Below the pieces are notes generated by a model. That model was not told where the DNA came from. It ran no database searches and worked only from the letters and a program-made list of their open reading frames with translations. The position numbers were made by a program, and so were the translations under genes. Positions 8,753 through 17,551 of a stretch of DNA of 64,000 nucleotides are shown here, piece by piece (the stretch's first letter is position 1; each line of letters starts with the position of its first letter). The DNA is from Nocardia neocaledoniensis. Its GTDB lineage: Bacteria > Actinomycetota > Actinomycetes > Mycobacteriales > Mycobacteriaceae. The stretch lies in contig NZ_JARWOJ010000195.1 in NCBI RefSeq assembly GCF_029868625.1, forward strand, positions 1 through 64,000. The letters run 5' to 3'.

Positions 8753-10153
8753 TCACAGGACCTTGCGCATGATCCGCAGGGCTTTGTCGGTGTATGGCGG
8801 GTACATCAGCGACAGGTCGGGCCAGAAGGTCTTCTTCAACACAGACTTCCGATGACTCAGCGTCTCGAACCCCCACCTGCCGTGGTAGGCACCCATGCCG
8901 CTGGCGCCGACACCGCCAAAGGGCAACTGCGGGACCAGGAAATGCATCGCGAGATGGTTGACGACGGCGCCACCAGAGGGGATCTCGTCAACAAGGCGCC
9001 GCTGATCACGCTTCGACGTGCTGAAGTAGTATGCTGCCAGCGGCTTGGGTCGACCGTTTACGAATGCGATCGCCTCGTCCAGCGACGAGTAGGACAACAC
9101 GGGCAGGATGGGCCCGAAAATCTCCTCCTGCATCACGGCGTCGCTCGGATCCGGATCGACGAGAATGGTTGGTTCGACCCGCAACTGGGGCCTGTAGGAA
9201 TTGCCCCCCAGGGCGAGCTCACCCTTGGTCCCGGTGAGGTAGCCTACGAGGCGGTCGAACTGTCGCTCGTTGATGATGCGTCGCCCACGTGGGTCGTCAC
9301 CGCGCTCGAACTTCTTCGTGGTCGCGACGAGCTTTTCCACCAAGGCCTGACGAACACGCTCGTCGACCAGGATGTAGTCCGGCGCGATACAAGTCTGGCC
9401 CGAGTTCATGAACTTGACCCAAGCGACGCGGCGCGCGACGACGTCCAGATCCGCATCTGCAGTCACGATCACCGGACTCTTGCCGCCAAGTTCCAGAGTC
9501 ACCGGTGTCAACGTCGCGGCTGCGCCCGCCATGATCTTCTTGCCGACTTCGGTTCCACCCGTGAATACCGCATGATCAAAGCCCTGCGCCAGCAAATCCT
9601 GGGTGACCTCAGCACCGCCCTCGACCACGAACACCGCCTCCGAGTCGAGGTACTCAGGCAGGAGGCGGGCGAGGAGGTTTGAAGTCGTCGGCACCAGCTC
9701 CGACGGCTTTACCACAGCGCAGTTTCCAGCGGAGAGCGCAGCGATCAGCGGAGCAAGTGTGAGGACTACCGGGTAGTTCCATGGACCGATGATGAGCACG
9801 ACACCGAGAGGTTCGTACTGGATCCACCCTGAACCGGGCTGCTGGACTATCGGTAATGGCTGCCGTCGCCTACGCATCCAGCCTCGCAGGTGTTTCAGCG
9901 CAAACACCGCTTCACCACGAGTGGACGAGATATCGCCGAACCAGGCCTCGGCCGCGCTGCGACCGAGGTCAGCAGCCAAGGCCGCGGCGATCTGCTCCTC
10001 ACGTTCATCGAGCAGCCGGATCAGGTTTTGCAGCTGCTCTACACGCCAGCGTCGAGACCGCGTCCGACCTGACGAAAAGCCCGCCCTTGCACGAGCAAGA
10101 ACGTCTGCGACCACCGGATCATCTACCGACCGGCCAAGGGAGGGTGTGGACAT
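8753..10153 (-). CDS. Aldehyde dehydrogenase (NAD(P)+-dependent, class 3/coniferyl-type)
   Basis: 466 residues from the second of two tandem ATGs (10156 or 10153), with GGAG just upstream. Family landmarks are GPWNYP, KPSE, FTGGTEVGKKI, the general base E221 in LELGGKSP, and the nucleophile C255 in NSGQTC. The C-terminal segment LPFGGVGASGMGAYHG and the short length fit class 3/coniferyl-aldehyde-type enzymes that oxidise medium to long or aromatic aldehydes to acids. It is the last gene of the SCP2-FadD-ALDH operon, so it may convert an aldehyde intermediate to the acid that the upstream FadD activates to a CoA thioester. Confidence 0.94.
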   Translation of the reverse strand: MSTPSLGRSVDDPVVADVLARARAGFSSGRTRSRRWRVEQLQNLIRLLDEREEQIAAALAADLGRSAAEAWFGDISSTRGEAVFALKHLRGWMRRRRQPLPIVQQPGSGWIQYEPLGVVLIIGPWNYPVVLTLAPLIAALSAGNCAVVKPSELVPTTSNLLARLLPEYLDSEAVFVVEGGAEVTQDLLAQGFDHAVFTGGTEVGKKIMAGAAATLTPVTLELGGKSPVIVTADADLDVVARRVAWVKFMNSGQTCIAPDYILVDERVRQALVEKLVATTKKFERGDDPRGRRIINERQFDRLVGYLTGTKGELALGGNSYRPQLRVEPTILVDPDPSDAVMQEEIFGPILPVLSYSSLDEAIAFVNGRPKPLAAYYFSTSKRDQRRLVDEIPSGGAVVNHLAMHFLVPQLPFGGVGASGMGAYHGRWGFETLSHRKSVLKKTFWPDLSLMYPPYTDKALRIMRKVL

Positions 10154-10232
10154 CATCGTCTCCGTTTCGTTAGTGCTGTCGGGCTGGCAATCGGCGGGTG
10201 GCGCAGACTCAGCTTTCGGGCGGACCGGCGGC

Positions 10233-11753
10233 TCATCGAACTGATACATGCCGCTTCACGAGCTTTCCAGTGGCCGTGCGCGGTAGGACATCCACGAATT
10301 CCACGCTCTTGGGGGCCTTGTATTTGGCGATGCGATCGCGGACGTACTCGATGATCTCCTCCGCCAGCGCATCGTCTCGCGCGACTCCCGGATTCAACTG
10401 GACCACAGCCTTGACCTGCTGGCCCATTACCTCGTCCCGGACTCCGATCACCGCCACGTCGAAGATCGCCGGGTGCAGCGCGAGGACGTTCTCGATCTCT
10501 TGGGGATAGATATTCACACCGCCGGAGATGATCACGAAAGACTTCCGATCCGACAGGAACAGATAGCCTTGTGCATCGACATACCCCAGATCACCGATGG
10601 CGGTCCAAGTCGGATACACAGGATGTTGGGCTTCTGCGGTCTTCGCCGGGTCCTTGTGATATTCGAATGGAAGCACCTCACGCTCGAAATACACATTGCC
10701 GATCTCGCCGGCCCGAAGCTCTTTGCCCTCGTCATCACAGATGTGCACTGATCCGAGCATGCTACGTCCCACAGAGCCGGGCCGATCCAACCACTCCGGT
10801 GTGAAGATGACGCTAAGACCGTTTCCTTCCGTGGCACCGTAGTACTCTGCAAGCACCGGCCCCCACCAGTCGATCATGGCCCGCTTTACATCCGGAGGGC
10901 ACGGCGCAGCGGCGTGCACAGCGAGACGCAGACTCGATACGTCGAAAAGATGCCGTGCCTCGGCAGGCAGTTGCAACATCCGCACGAACATCGTCGGAAC
11001 CATCTGCGTCACTGTGACGCCGAACTTCTCGATCGCCGCCAAGGCTGCCTCGGCATCGAACTTCTCCATCAACACCACGGTGCCGCCGTAGGCGTGGACA
11101 ACGCCACACCATCGCAGCGGCGCCGCGTGGTAGATCGGCGCGGGCGACAGATAGACGTCGGCGGGATTGATCTGGAAGACCTTGCCGGCGACAGCGGTCA
11201 GAGGATCACCCGGCTGGTCCACCGAGATACCCGGCAGCGGCGGTTTGATTCCCTTGGGGAGTCCGGTAGTACCCGAGGAGTACAGCATGTCCGATCCGCG
11301 GGGCTGCTCGGCCAAGCGGGAGCCTGCTGCATCCAGCAGAGTCTCATAGCTTTCGTAGCCGTCGATCGCGCCTCCGAAGGCAACCCAGCGCTGCACTCCC
11401 GGAACCCGCTCTACGAGAGCACGCGCAAGTTCGCTGACCCCGGCGGACGCCAGCACGATCTTCGCGTCACTGTCCTCGACAATGTAGGCGACTTCGGCGG
11501 CAACCAGGTGACGGTTCACAGCGGTGATATACAGGCCACTTCTCAGGGCTGCCCAGTAGATCTCGAAGCATTCGAGAGCGTTATCGGACAACATCGCGAT
11601 GACATCACCTGGGCGCAGCCCGGCATCGTGCAGTGCGCGCGCGAGCTTTGCGGAGCGGTCATCCAGTTCGCGATAGGTGAGCACGCGACCCGACTCGGCC
11701 AGGATTGCGGCCGGCTTGTCAGGAGTCGATTCAGCGTGGGCGCCTGGGTACAT
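10233..11753 (-). CDS. Acyl-CoA synthetase (FadD type)
   Basis: 506 residues of the ANL adenylating superfamily. The AMP-binding motif is MLYSSGTTGLPKG near residue 163, EYYGATEGNG carries the acyl-adenylate site, LGYVDAQGYLFLSDRK is the hinge, and the C-terminal TATGKLVKR carries the catalytic lysine. ATG follows AGAAGGTG. It activates a carboxylic acid to its CoA ester using ATP. It is the middle gene of the operon SCP2-FadD-ALDH. It is strikingly similar along its whole length to the FadD at 51919 (same MxPGxHAxSTPDKPA start), so the two are recent paralogues. Substrate unknown. Confidence 0.95.
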   Translation of the reverse strand: MYPGAHAESTPDKPAAILAESGRVLTYRELDDRSAKLARALHDAGLRPGDVIAMLSDNALECFEIYWAALRSGLYITAVNRHLVAAEVAYIVEDSDAKIVLASAGVSELARALVERVPGVQRWVAFGGAIDGYESYETLLDAAGSRLAEQPRGSDMLYSSGTTGLPKGIKPPLPGISVDQPGDPLTAVAGKVFQINPADVYLSPAPIYHAAPLRWCGVVHAYGGTVVLMEKFDAEAALAAIEKFGVTVTQMVPTMFVRMLQLPAEARHLFDVSSLRLAVHAAAPCPPDVKRAMIDWWGPVLAEYYGATEGNGLSVIFTPEWLDRPGSVGRSMLGSVHICDDEGKELRAGEIGNVYFEREVLPFEYHKDPAKTAEAQHPVYPTWTAIGDLGYVDAQGYLFLSDRKSFVIISGGVNIYPQEIENVLALHPAIFDVAVIGVRDEVMGQQVKAVVQLNPGVARDDALAEEIIEYVRDRIAKYKAPKSVEFVDVLPRTATGKLVKRHVSVR

Positions 11754-11795
11754 GGCAGAAACACCTTCTGTGGCTGAGCAGGGATCGTTCGGTCG

Positions 11796-12200
11796 TCAGA
11801 GCAGCAAGTCGGTGCGGCCGTCGCGCTCGAGATGGTCGATGTAGACGGGGTAGAGCTTGCTGCCGAGAGGGGCAAGCTTGAGCATGTTCGCGATGTTGCC
11901 AGAAACCTTGATTCGGCCCCGTGCCATCGCGAGGGGCAGATTGACCTTTCCTTGCCAGTAGGCGTTGCCGGTATCAGCGTCCATGCGCATGCCCGCCGTG
12001 GCACGTGCAAGATGCTCAGCCCCTTCTTCAACGGTCCGTCCGGGGGCGTCCACGACGACAACCGCATCGGGGTTGGAAAATTCGAACGCCAGCACGATCC
12101 CGGTGGCTTCAAGCTTGGGGCCGATCTCCGGGTCGGCGAACGCCGCGTCGAAGATTCCGCCGATGTACTTGCGTACCTCGCCTGCATCTTTGAAGGCCAT
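11796..12200 (-). CDS. SCP2 sterol-carrier-domain protein
   Basis: 134 residues, close to the size of a single SCP2 domain, starting at ATG with GAGGAG upstream. The C-terminal half has the SCP2 pattern: GNAYWQGKVNLPLAMARGRIKVSGNIANMLKLAPLGSKLYP split around the conserved KVSG and final YP. Such domains bind sterols, fatty acyl chains or acyl-CoAs in a hydrophobic tunnel. It is the first gene of an operon with FadD and aldehyde dehydrogenase, under an operator copy 38 bases upstream. It probably presents a hydrophobic substrate or CoA ester to the operon's enzymes. Confidence 0.88.
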   Translation of the reverse strand: MAFKDAGEVRKYIGGIFDAAFADPEIGPKLEATGIVLAFEFSNPDAVVVVDAPGRTVEEGAEHLARATAGMRMDADTGNAYWQGKVNLPLAMARGRIKVSGNIANMLKLAPLGSKLYPVYIDHLERDGRTDLLL

Positions 12201-12234
12201 CAGACTCTCCTCTCACCCTGAACTCGTCCAGGTG

Positions 12235-12256
12235 GTGAATATAATTTTGATTAAAT
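12235..12256. promoter_or_regulatory. AT-rich operator, site 4 (SCP2-FadD-ALDH operon)
   Basis: AATA-TAATTTT-GATT followed by AAAT, 38 bases upstream of the SCP2 start. It differs at only a few positions from site 18 at 53533, which precedes the paralogous FadD. Confidence 0.75.
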
Positions 12257-12373
12257 TCTATGCTCAACGACCTGGGCCTGCACCGGACCAAGCGAGTCGA
12301 TCCCGTACCTTCCTGTTCGGATCGGCCGCTGTCGCCGTGTCGCCCATCACACTCGCGATGGGAGTATCGTAGA

Positions 12374-12389
12374 CATAAGTCGACTTATG
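12374..12389. promoter_or_regulatory. Perfect 16-bp palindrome, second operator class
   Basis: CATAAGTCGACTTATG is a perfect palindrome 40 bases upstream of the TetR start at 12429. The identical sequence recurs at 16509-16524 before another TetR gene, and a near copy lies at 39554 before the MceG-like gene. Confidence 0.8.
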
Positions 12390-12428
12390 CACAAGGGTGG
12401 TCTTGAGTAGTCCACCAGAGGGAGAACC

Positions 12429-13001
12429 ATGGCCACGATCGTGACCAGGCAAGACTACTTCGACGCAGCACTCGAGCTGCTGTCCTCCGAGGGTTACGGC
12501 GCGGTGAAGCTGGCGCCGGTATGCCGACATCTCGGCGTGACCACGGGGTCGTTCTACAACTACTTCGAGAGCTGGCGAGACTTCATCGACCACTTCCTCA
12601 CGAACTGGCTTTCCGCTAATACTACTCAGCTGGTCGTATCGGCGCGACAGCGTGAGAACCCAATCGATCAACTCGAAGCGCTGCTGCAGTTCACCCTCGC
12701 CCTGCCGCATCGAGCTGAGGCCGAGATACGGGCATGGAGCAAGGTCGATCCCATGGTCCGCCAAGTCCAGGAGGCTGTGGACCAACAGCGCCGTGCGGTC
12801 GTTCTCGAGGCTGCCCGCATGGTCTTCGACGAAGACGATGCGCTGCACTACGCCGAATGGGGCATCTATGTCCTGGTCGGCTATCAACTGCTCGACTCCG
12901 ATAACGACACTTCGTCTCTGGAATGGGCTCTGCGCAAGCTGCTCGATCAGATCGTTGCTCAAGCCGGTATCACCCCCGATCCCGTCGAGAATCCGGCCTG
13001 A
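12429..13001 (+). CDS. TetR-family regulator (paralogue of the one at 6267)
   Basis: 190 residues with GGGAG upstream of the ATG. Helix-turn-helix ends in LGVTTGSFYNYFESW. The paralogue at 6267 shares many blocks (LPHRAEAEIRAWS, GYQLL). It is divergent from the SCP2 operon, and the shared 228-base gap contains both an AT-rich operator and the CATAAGTCGACTTATG palindrome. One of these is probably its own binding site. The same palindrome before a TetR of a different subfamily at 16568 means sequence alone cannot tell which protein reads it. Confidence 0.92.
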   Translation: MATIVTRQDYFDAALELLSSEGYGAVKLAPVCRHLGVTTGSFYNYFESWRDFIDHFLTNWLSANTTQLVVSARQRENPIDQLEALLQFTLALPHRAEAEIRAWSKVDPMVRQVQEAVDQQRRAVVLEAARMVFDEDDALHYAEWGIYVLVGYQLLDSDNDTSSLEWALRKLLDQIVAQAGITPDPVENPA

Positions 13002-13010
13002 CCCTCGGGG

Positions 13011-13052
13011 GCGTCGCCGATCCAACTCCCACGTTCAGTCATCCGGCGACGC
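13011..13052. terminator. Hairpin between convergent genes
   Basis: Arms GCGTCGCCG and CGGCGACGC (nine bases each) with a 24-base loop, located between the TetR end (13001) and the SDR end (13066). There is no T-run. Plausible bidirectional terminator, weak evidence. Confidence 0.4.
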
Positions 13053-13065
13053 GCCCGGGCTGGCG

Positions 13066-13905
13066 TCAGGGGTTGATCCGCGAGTCGTATCCGCGGCGGG
13101 CAGTAGCGTCGAACGAGAGGAACGCGCTGTCGGCTCCGATCAGCCTGTTCATCCAGTCGCGCAAGCGGCGGCCGATCAGCGGCTGACTCCACAGAACCGC
13201 CCCGAGCACCCCGGGCAGGTACACATCGGGCTTACGCGTTGCAACAGCAGCAACGATCGCCTCGGCAACTTCTTCCGGTTCCAGGTTGCCGATGAACTTC
13301 GTCCCAGCCGTACCTGCGATGAGCTCGGTGTTCGTGAACGACGGCATCACGCAGGTGAAGGAGACCCCGGAGCGCGCGAACTCGACACGAGCAGATTCCG
13401 TGGCAGAGATCACAGCTGCTTTGCTGGCAGCGTAGGTCAGCCCACCGGGAACCGGGGACTTTCCGGCCACCGATGCAACGTTGATGATGTGCCCCTGGCG
13501 ACGTGCGATCATGCCAGGCAGCGCGCTCCGCATGCCGATGATGGCACCACCGGCGTTGATTTCCAGGACGCGCTTCGACAGAGCGGTCTTCTCATCGATG
13601 AACGGACCGATTGGCATGATGCCCGCGTTGTTGATAAGGACGTCGAGCTTGCCAAACTTCTGCTCAGCGAAGGCGACGAAGTCAGCGAACGAGCTTTCAT
13701 CGGTGACATCGACTCGGACAGCATCTACGCTGCCGCCCAGCTCATCCGCAGCCTCCTTCACTGCCACCTCGTCGATGTCACCGATGATCACATGGACCCC
13801 ACGACGGTGCAGCGCCCTCGCGGTTGCAAATCCGATCCCCCTGGCACCTCCGGTAACGGCAACAACCTTGCCCGCAACACGCCCCGAGAGTTTCGCTTCG
13901 TTCAT
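13066..13905 (-). CDS. Short-chain dehydrogenase/reductase
   Basis: 279 residues from ATG 13905, preceded by AGGA; a GTG 12 bases earlier is possible. Classical SDR features: TGGARGIG cofactor motif near residue 20, NNAG near residue 93, catalytic Ser in INVASVAGK and YAASK with the Tyr/Lys pair. The aspartate in GDID after beta-2 suggests NAD(H) preference. It likely interconverts an alcohol and a ketone. It stands alone as a minus-strand unit under its own operator copy (13988-14009). Substrate not predictable. Confidence 0.93.
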   Translation of the reverse strand: MNEAKLSGRVAGKVVAVTGGARGIGFATARALHRRGVHVIIGDIDEVAVKEAADELGGSVDAVRVDVTDESSFADFVAFAEQKFGKLDVLINNAGIMPIGPFIDEKTALSKRVLEINAGGAIIGMRSALPGMIARRQGHIINVASVAGKSPVPGGLTYAASKAAVISATESARVEFARSGVSFTCVMPSFTNTELIAGTAGTKFIGNLEPEEVAEAIVAAVATRKPDVYLPGVLGAVLWSQPLIGRRLRDWMNRLIGADSAFLSFDATARRGYDSRINP

Positions 13906-13987
13906 CTTCCTACCCACTTCACTGGAGGTCGGCGCCAGGCTCGACCGGCTGTGGCCACGCTCCAGAAAACGCGACCCGAATCACATC

Positions 13988-14009
13988 CATATTAGAATAC
14001 AGATTAAAA
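13988..14009. promoter_or_regulatory. AT-rich operator, site 5 (SDR promoter)
   Basis: GAATACA spacer followed by GATTAAAAT, 86 bases upstream of the SDR start. The left half (ATTA) is degenerate. Confidence 0.65.
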
Positions 14010-14900
14010 TTTGACCACCGCATCGCAGTCTGGTGCGGTCCTCCCGCGCCGTGTGACAGCGCCACCTTGATGTTCATCCCCTGGAAGTAGTGGTGCCGGG
14101 CCAGCCCCGACTACGCGCCTCATTCGCGACCGTGCTGTTGAGGTTGCCTGGGGGCGAGTAGTTAGCCTTCGTTACAGGGGGCGCGGCGCCCGAAGTCGAC
14201 AGCGCGAGGCGGCTCGGCCAGCGGCGGCAGTCACCGAGATCCAGGTGAAGCCGGAAGTCGAGGCCCGACCCGAAACGTCACGTACGCCATACGCGACCGG
14301 GAAAACGGGCGTAAGACCCACTACGACCACTTCAACAGTATGTCGTCGATCAACCGGACCGCGCGCCGACCAGCCAAGGCCATGTCTTCGCCCAGTGAGA
14401 GGTGACTGCCGCAATCAGCAGCAATGACGCGCAGTCGTCAGCCGCCACATCCCGTGCTCGACCACCACAGTAATCGCCACGCCACCCCCGGCCAGAACCC
14501 TCCTTCTCCAGCAGTTACCCGATCCGCTCAAGTCCCCGACGGGTCCGCGCACTCGATCTTAGTCAGTGTCGTCGTGGCATGGCCGAGCCCGCTCATCCTG
14601 CTCCGACTGGTCGCCGACGCATACGCCTTGTGAACACGTGCATGAATCGGGCGCCCTTCTCGGGTTCGCCCTCAATGGTCGACCGCCCGTCATCGGCGGT
14701 GGCGCCGCTCACGGCCAGTCTGCGGACCTGCGCCCCGCCCCCCAACCCAGGCCGTGATGTTGAGCGCGTGCCGACCCTCGCTCACGACCGGGCCGTCCCG
14801 GTCGACGGTGTCTTCGCACGGACGGTGCTCGCGTCGGCGTGCTGGTGATGTGCGGGCCGAGCGATGCTCGGCGGCGCGAAGTTGTTGGCAACGCGTACAC
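14010..14900. other. Stretch without a recognisable gene
   Basis: About 890 bases with only short ORFs in competing frames and no ribosome site or family motif that I can recognise. It may hold decayed coding sequence, but I could not reconstruct any product. Confidence 0.6.
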
Positions 14901-14935
14901 GTCTGCCTACCCGGGTAACGTCCGGGTAGGCAGAC
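14901..14935 (-). terminator. Strong hairpin downstream of the NlpC/P60 gene
   Basis: Perfect 14-base stem (left arm GTCTGCCTACCCGG) with a 7-base loop, starting 25 bases after the stop codon of the gene that ends at 14960. There is no U-tract, as is common for actinobacterial terminators. Confidence 0.75.
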
Positions 14936-14959
14936 GAGGCACCAACGTCGTGACGGCGT

Positions 14960-16249
14960 TCAACCAAGGATGCGACGGGCTTTCATGCCCTCGAGAATCG
15001 GGCCAGCTTTCACCACATCGCCCGGCTGCGGTGCGTGAATCATCTGACCGTCGCCCAGGTAGATGCCGACGTGGCCCGGGCTTCCGTCGTGCCAGTTTCC
15101 GAACACCAGGTCGCCTGCGCGGGCCTCAGACAACGGAACTTCCCGACCCACCTGCCATTGAGTCTCTGATGTCCGCGGGAGTGTGATCGCACCGCCAGTC
15201 GCCGCGTAGACCACGTGAGATGTCAACCCTGAACAATCGAATCCACCGCCACTCGGGCCATGGATCCCGCCGCCGCCCCACACGTAGGGAATTCCAAGGA
15301 ATTCCATTGCCCGGCCTACGAAGTCGAGGCCCTGGCCGCTCGATACGATGCCGTTGAACGGAACCAGCAGCTGTTCGAAGTAGGGCTCGAGGCCCCGCAC
15401 CTTGGCGACATACGGTTTGGTCTGGTTCTCGTAGTCGGGAGCACCGGAGGGCATGCCCATCGAAGACAGCACCGCGCCGAGGCCTGCGTTGTACCCGGCA
15501 ACCGCGAGATCGACAGGGTCGCCGTGGACCCGCCCCAGCGCTCGCCACACTTCAATCTGGCCGTACATATCGCACAGGTACCGACCTGATGCCATTACCG
15601 AGTCCGGGACACTGTTGATGTCGCCCGGTCCATCCCTCTGTTCCGACTTGCCGTAGATCTTCCAGGTGGACTCCATGAACTGCCCGGGTCCCCGAGCTCC
15701 CGCCGGCGAGATGGGTGCATCCGGGCCATACCGGAAGTTGTTCTCTGCGGAGTAGATCGCTGCGATCGTAGCCGGCTTGATTCCGTCGCAGATCCGACCG
15801 GCCTTCACCAGCCACGGCCCGAACACTGGGAACCCACCGTGGCCGGTCGGCACGGCCGCCGCAGGCGATGGGGTGATCGCCGAGTAGGCGTAGTTGGCGA
15901 CTCCTGCCGACTCTACAGCGGATGAGGAAGCGCCCCGTGGGACTGATTCAGACCCAGTGCCCAAAGTTCCTGGCGGAGTGATACTTTCAGCCGGAGGCGC
16001 TACCTCTGATACCGGCACACCGAACTCGGATGCCGCAGCGGCAAGCCCGTCCTCGACAACCTGTTGAACCTGCGGCGGCAGTTGCGCTGTGAGCTGTTCA
16101 AGCTGGTTTCCAATCGCTGGCGCGGCCGCAACGACATCGGAGACATACAGCTGGATGGGGTCTGGTGGATTCGTATTATTCACGGCTCCGGCGGCGGCAG
16201 CGATGATGGCGGCGACGGCCGAAGCTGGATCGGACACCTCGATCACCAC
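14960..16249 (-). CDS. Secreted-type lytic transglycosylase / NlpC-P60 peptidase
   Basis: 429 residues from GTG 16249. A hydrophobic alanine-rich stretch at residues 8-23 could be a weak export signal. A lytic-transglycosylase (SLT) domain covers about residues 145-265, with the catalytic Glu E169 in YSAENNF and the GARGPGQFMESTW motif. A C-terminal NlpC/P60 domain covers about residues 305-428, with the nucleophile C339 in FDCSG and H393 in PGHVGIYLG. Together they would cut glycan strands and peptide stems of peptidoglycan. The start is uncertain because no good ribosome site is visible and the frame is closed at 16303. An operator copy lies 165 bases upstream, which is unexpected for a wall hydrolase among catabolic genes. 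Confidence 0.88.
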   Translation of the reverse strand: MVIEVSDPASAVAAIIAAAAGAVNNTNPPDPIQLYVSDVVAAAPAIGNQLEQLTAQLPPQVQQVVEDGLAAAASEFGVPVSEVAPPAESITPPGTLGTGSESVPRGASSSAVESAGVANYAYSAITPSPAAAVPTGHGGFPVFGPWLVKAGRICDGIKPATIAAIYSAENNFRYGPDAPISPAGARGPGQFMESTWKIYGKSEQRDGPGDINSVPDSVMASGRYLCDMYGQIEVWRALGRVHGDPVDLAVAGYNAGLGAVLSSMGMPSGAPDYENQTKPYVAKVRGLEPYFEQLLVPFNGIVSSGQGLDFVGRAMEFLGIPYVWGGGGIHGPSGGGFDCSGLTSHVVYAATGGAITLPRTSETQWQVGREVPLSEARAGDLVFGNWHDGSPGHVGIYLGDGQMIHAPQPGDVVKAGPILEGMKARRILG

Positions 16250-16411
16250 CCAGCCGAGGCTCGTGCAGCTGCCGAACGACCTGGTGGGCGCGAGACGGCA
16301 TCAGCGAATTGCGGTATGGAAGCTCGGCATGTATCCATCTTCATCTCCACCAGTCGACTCCGGCCACAGGCATGCCAGGTACTCGTCGACCTCTCGGGCA
16401 GCCACCGCCAG

Positions 16412-16434
16412 ATATAATCTATGTTTGATTAGAA
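16412..16434. promoter_or_regulatory. AT-rich operator, site 6 (NlpC/P60 promoter region)
   Basis: AATC-TATGTTT-GATT with both half-sites exact, between the NlpC/P60 gene and the TetR at 16568. It is 163 bases from the former and 134 from the latter, so the target is ambiguous. Confidence 0.75.
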
Positions 16435-16507
16435 ACGCCTCTGGAGCCTCTGCCCCGACGACATAGACCGGGGGTTTGTGACCTGAAGCACTTCGGCAAG
16501 AAGGCTA

Positions 16508-16525
16508 GCATAAGTCGACTTATGC
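16508..16525. promoter_or_regulatory. Perfect 18-bp palindrome, second operator class
   Basis: GCATAAGTCGACTTATGC, containing the same 16 bases as the site at 12374, ends 42 bases before the TetR start at 16568. Position and symmetry fit a TetR autoregulatory operator. Confidence 0.82.
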
Positions 16526-16567
16526 GTACAGCCCCTCCCGACTACGCCCGCCTAGCGACAGGCCCCC

Positions 16568-17179
16568 ATGTCAACTTCACCTGCACCCATCACACCCCAA
16601 CGACCGATGCGCGCCGATGCGCGTCGCAACTACGAACGCCTTCTCGAACAGGCCCGACATGTCTTCTCCGAGCGGGGTCCCGACAGCTCTCTAGACGAAA
16701 TCGCCCATCGGGCAGGGGTCGGTAGCGCGACCCTGTACCGCCACTTTCCGGATCGAGATTCCCTGATCAGGGCAGTTGTGAACGCGGAGTGCAAGGCGTT
16801 GGTCGATCTCGGCGAACGCCTCCTCGATCACTCGGCCCCTCTCGCCAGTCTCACTCAGTGGATGCGCGCAGCCATTGCCTATGCCGCGGCCTACCGCGGC
16901 CTGGCCGCCGCGTCGATGAAATCGGAGTTGGACGCAGCGCCTCAATCGGTCGACTCGTGGCACGAGCCAACCTTCGCAGTCGGCGCGGCACTGCTCAGAC
17001 AGGCTCAACACGCCGGCGTCGTTCGTTCCGATATACAGACGGTCGATGCCCTTCGGATGGTGATCGCAATCGCTTGGGCCACCGCTCAGCCCGCCGTGTC
17101 CGGTTCAGGCCTTGAACACACCGAACTCCCCGACCGGCTCCTCCATCTTCTACTGGACGGTCTACGCCCCGACATCTGA
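16568..17179 (+). CDS. TetR-family regulator (SbtR-like subfamily)
   Basis: 203 residues. The N-terminus MRADARRNYERLLEQARHVF and the helix-turn-helix GVGSATLYRHFPDRDSLIRAV, which I split here only by its landmarks GVGSATLY and HFPDRDSL, are typical of the TetR subgroup with an SbtR-like C-terminal domain. An internal ATG at 16607 just before MRADAR is an alternative start, since the ATG at 16568 has no clear ribosome site. It follows the perfect CATAAGTCGACTTATG palindrome, its most likely operator. It does not resemble the TetR at 12429 outside the DNA-binding region. Confidence 0.9.
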   Translation: MSTSPAPITPQRPMRADARRNYERLLEQARHVFSERGPDSSLDEIAHRAGVGSATLYRHFPDRDSLIRAVVNAECKALVDLGERLLDHSAPLASLTQWMRAAIAYAAAYRGLAAASMKSELDAAPQSVDSWHEPTFAVGAALLRQAQHAGVVRSDIQTVDALRMVIAIAWATAQPAVSGSGLEHTELPDRLLHLLLDGLRPDI

Positions 17180-17449
17180 CGCTACATCACGATTCAGCTC
17201 GCGGCTCTGCGGAGAGCGCCCGATGGACAATGACTGCATGAGTCGATGACACAGCGGAGCGTTCGTACCGTGCCGGCAACTGCGGGGACGTTGCAAGCCT
17301 GGCCGGCGGACACAGGCCGGTCACTCCGCATCTGCGCCCCCGCAGGTCGAGAGGCAGTGACAGCAGTCGCGTTGTAGAGACCGTTCTCCCGGTCGCATCT
17401 CGACACCATGACTCGAGGTTGGTCTCACTTTGCCGATGGCCACCATCCG

Positions 17450-17494
17450 CGGGCGTGGATGCCTTGTCCAGAATTCGGACAACACCCACGCCCG
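17450..17494. terminator. Composite hairpin between convergent genes
   Basis: Outer arms CGGGCGTGG (17450-17458) and CCACGCCCG (17486-17494), inner arms TTGTCC (17464-17469) and GGACAA (17477-17482). It lies in the 370-base gap between a TetR (ends 17179, plus) and the WS/DGAT gene (ends 17552, minus). Likely terminator for the latter; the rest of the gap shows no gene. Confidence 0.5.
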
Positions 17495-17551
17495 ACACCC
17501 ACGACGAGCACGTCACCGCACGGACTGGTCAGGATTGAGCAGCCTGTGTGT

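Noticed and set aside
8432..9682. 416-residue open frame antisense to the ferredoxin reductase and aldehyde dehydrogenase genes
   Set aside because: It spans two real genes and their promoter, including the operator at 8656, and shows no protein motif.
14010..14900. Possible small genes in the gap before the wall hydrolase
   Set aside because: Several short frames compete, none with a ribosome site, consistent codon pattern or recognisable motif.
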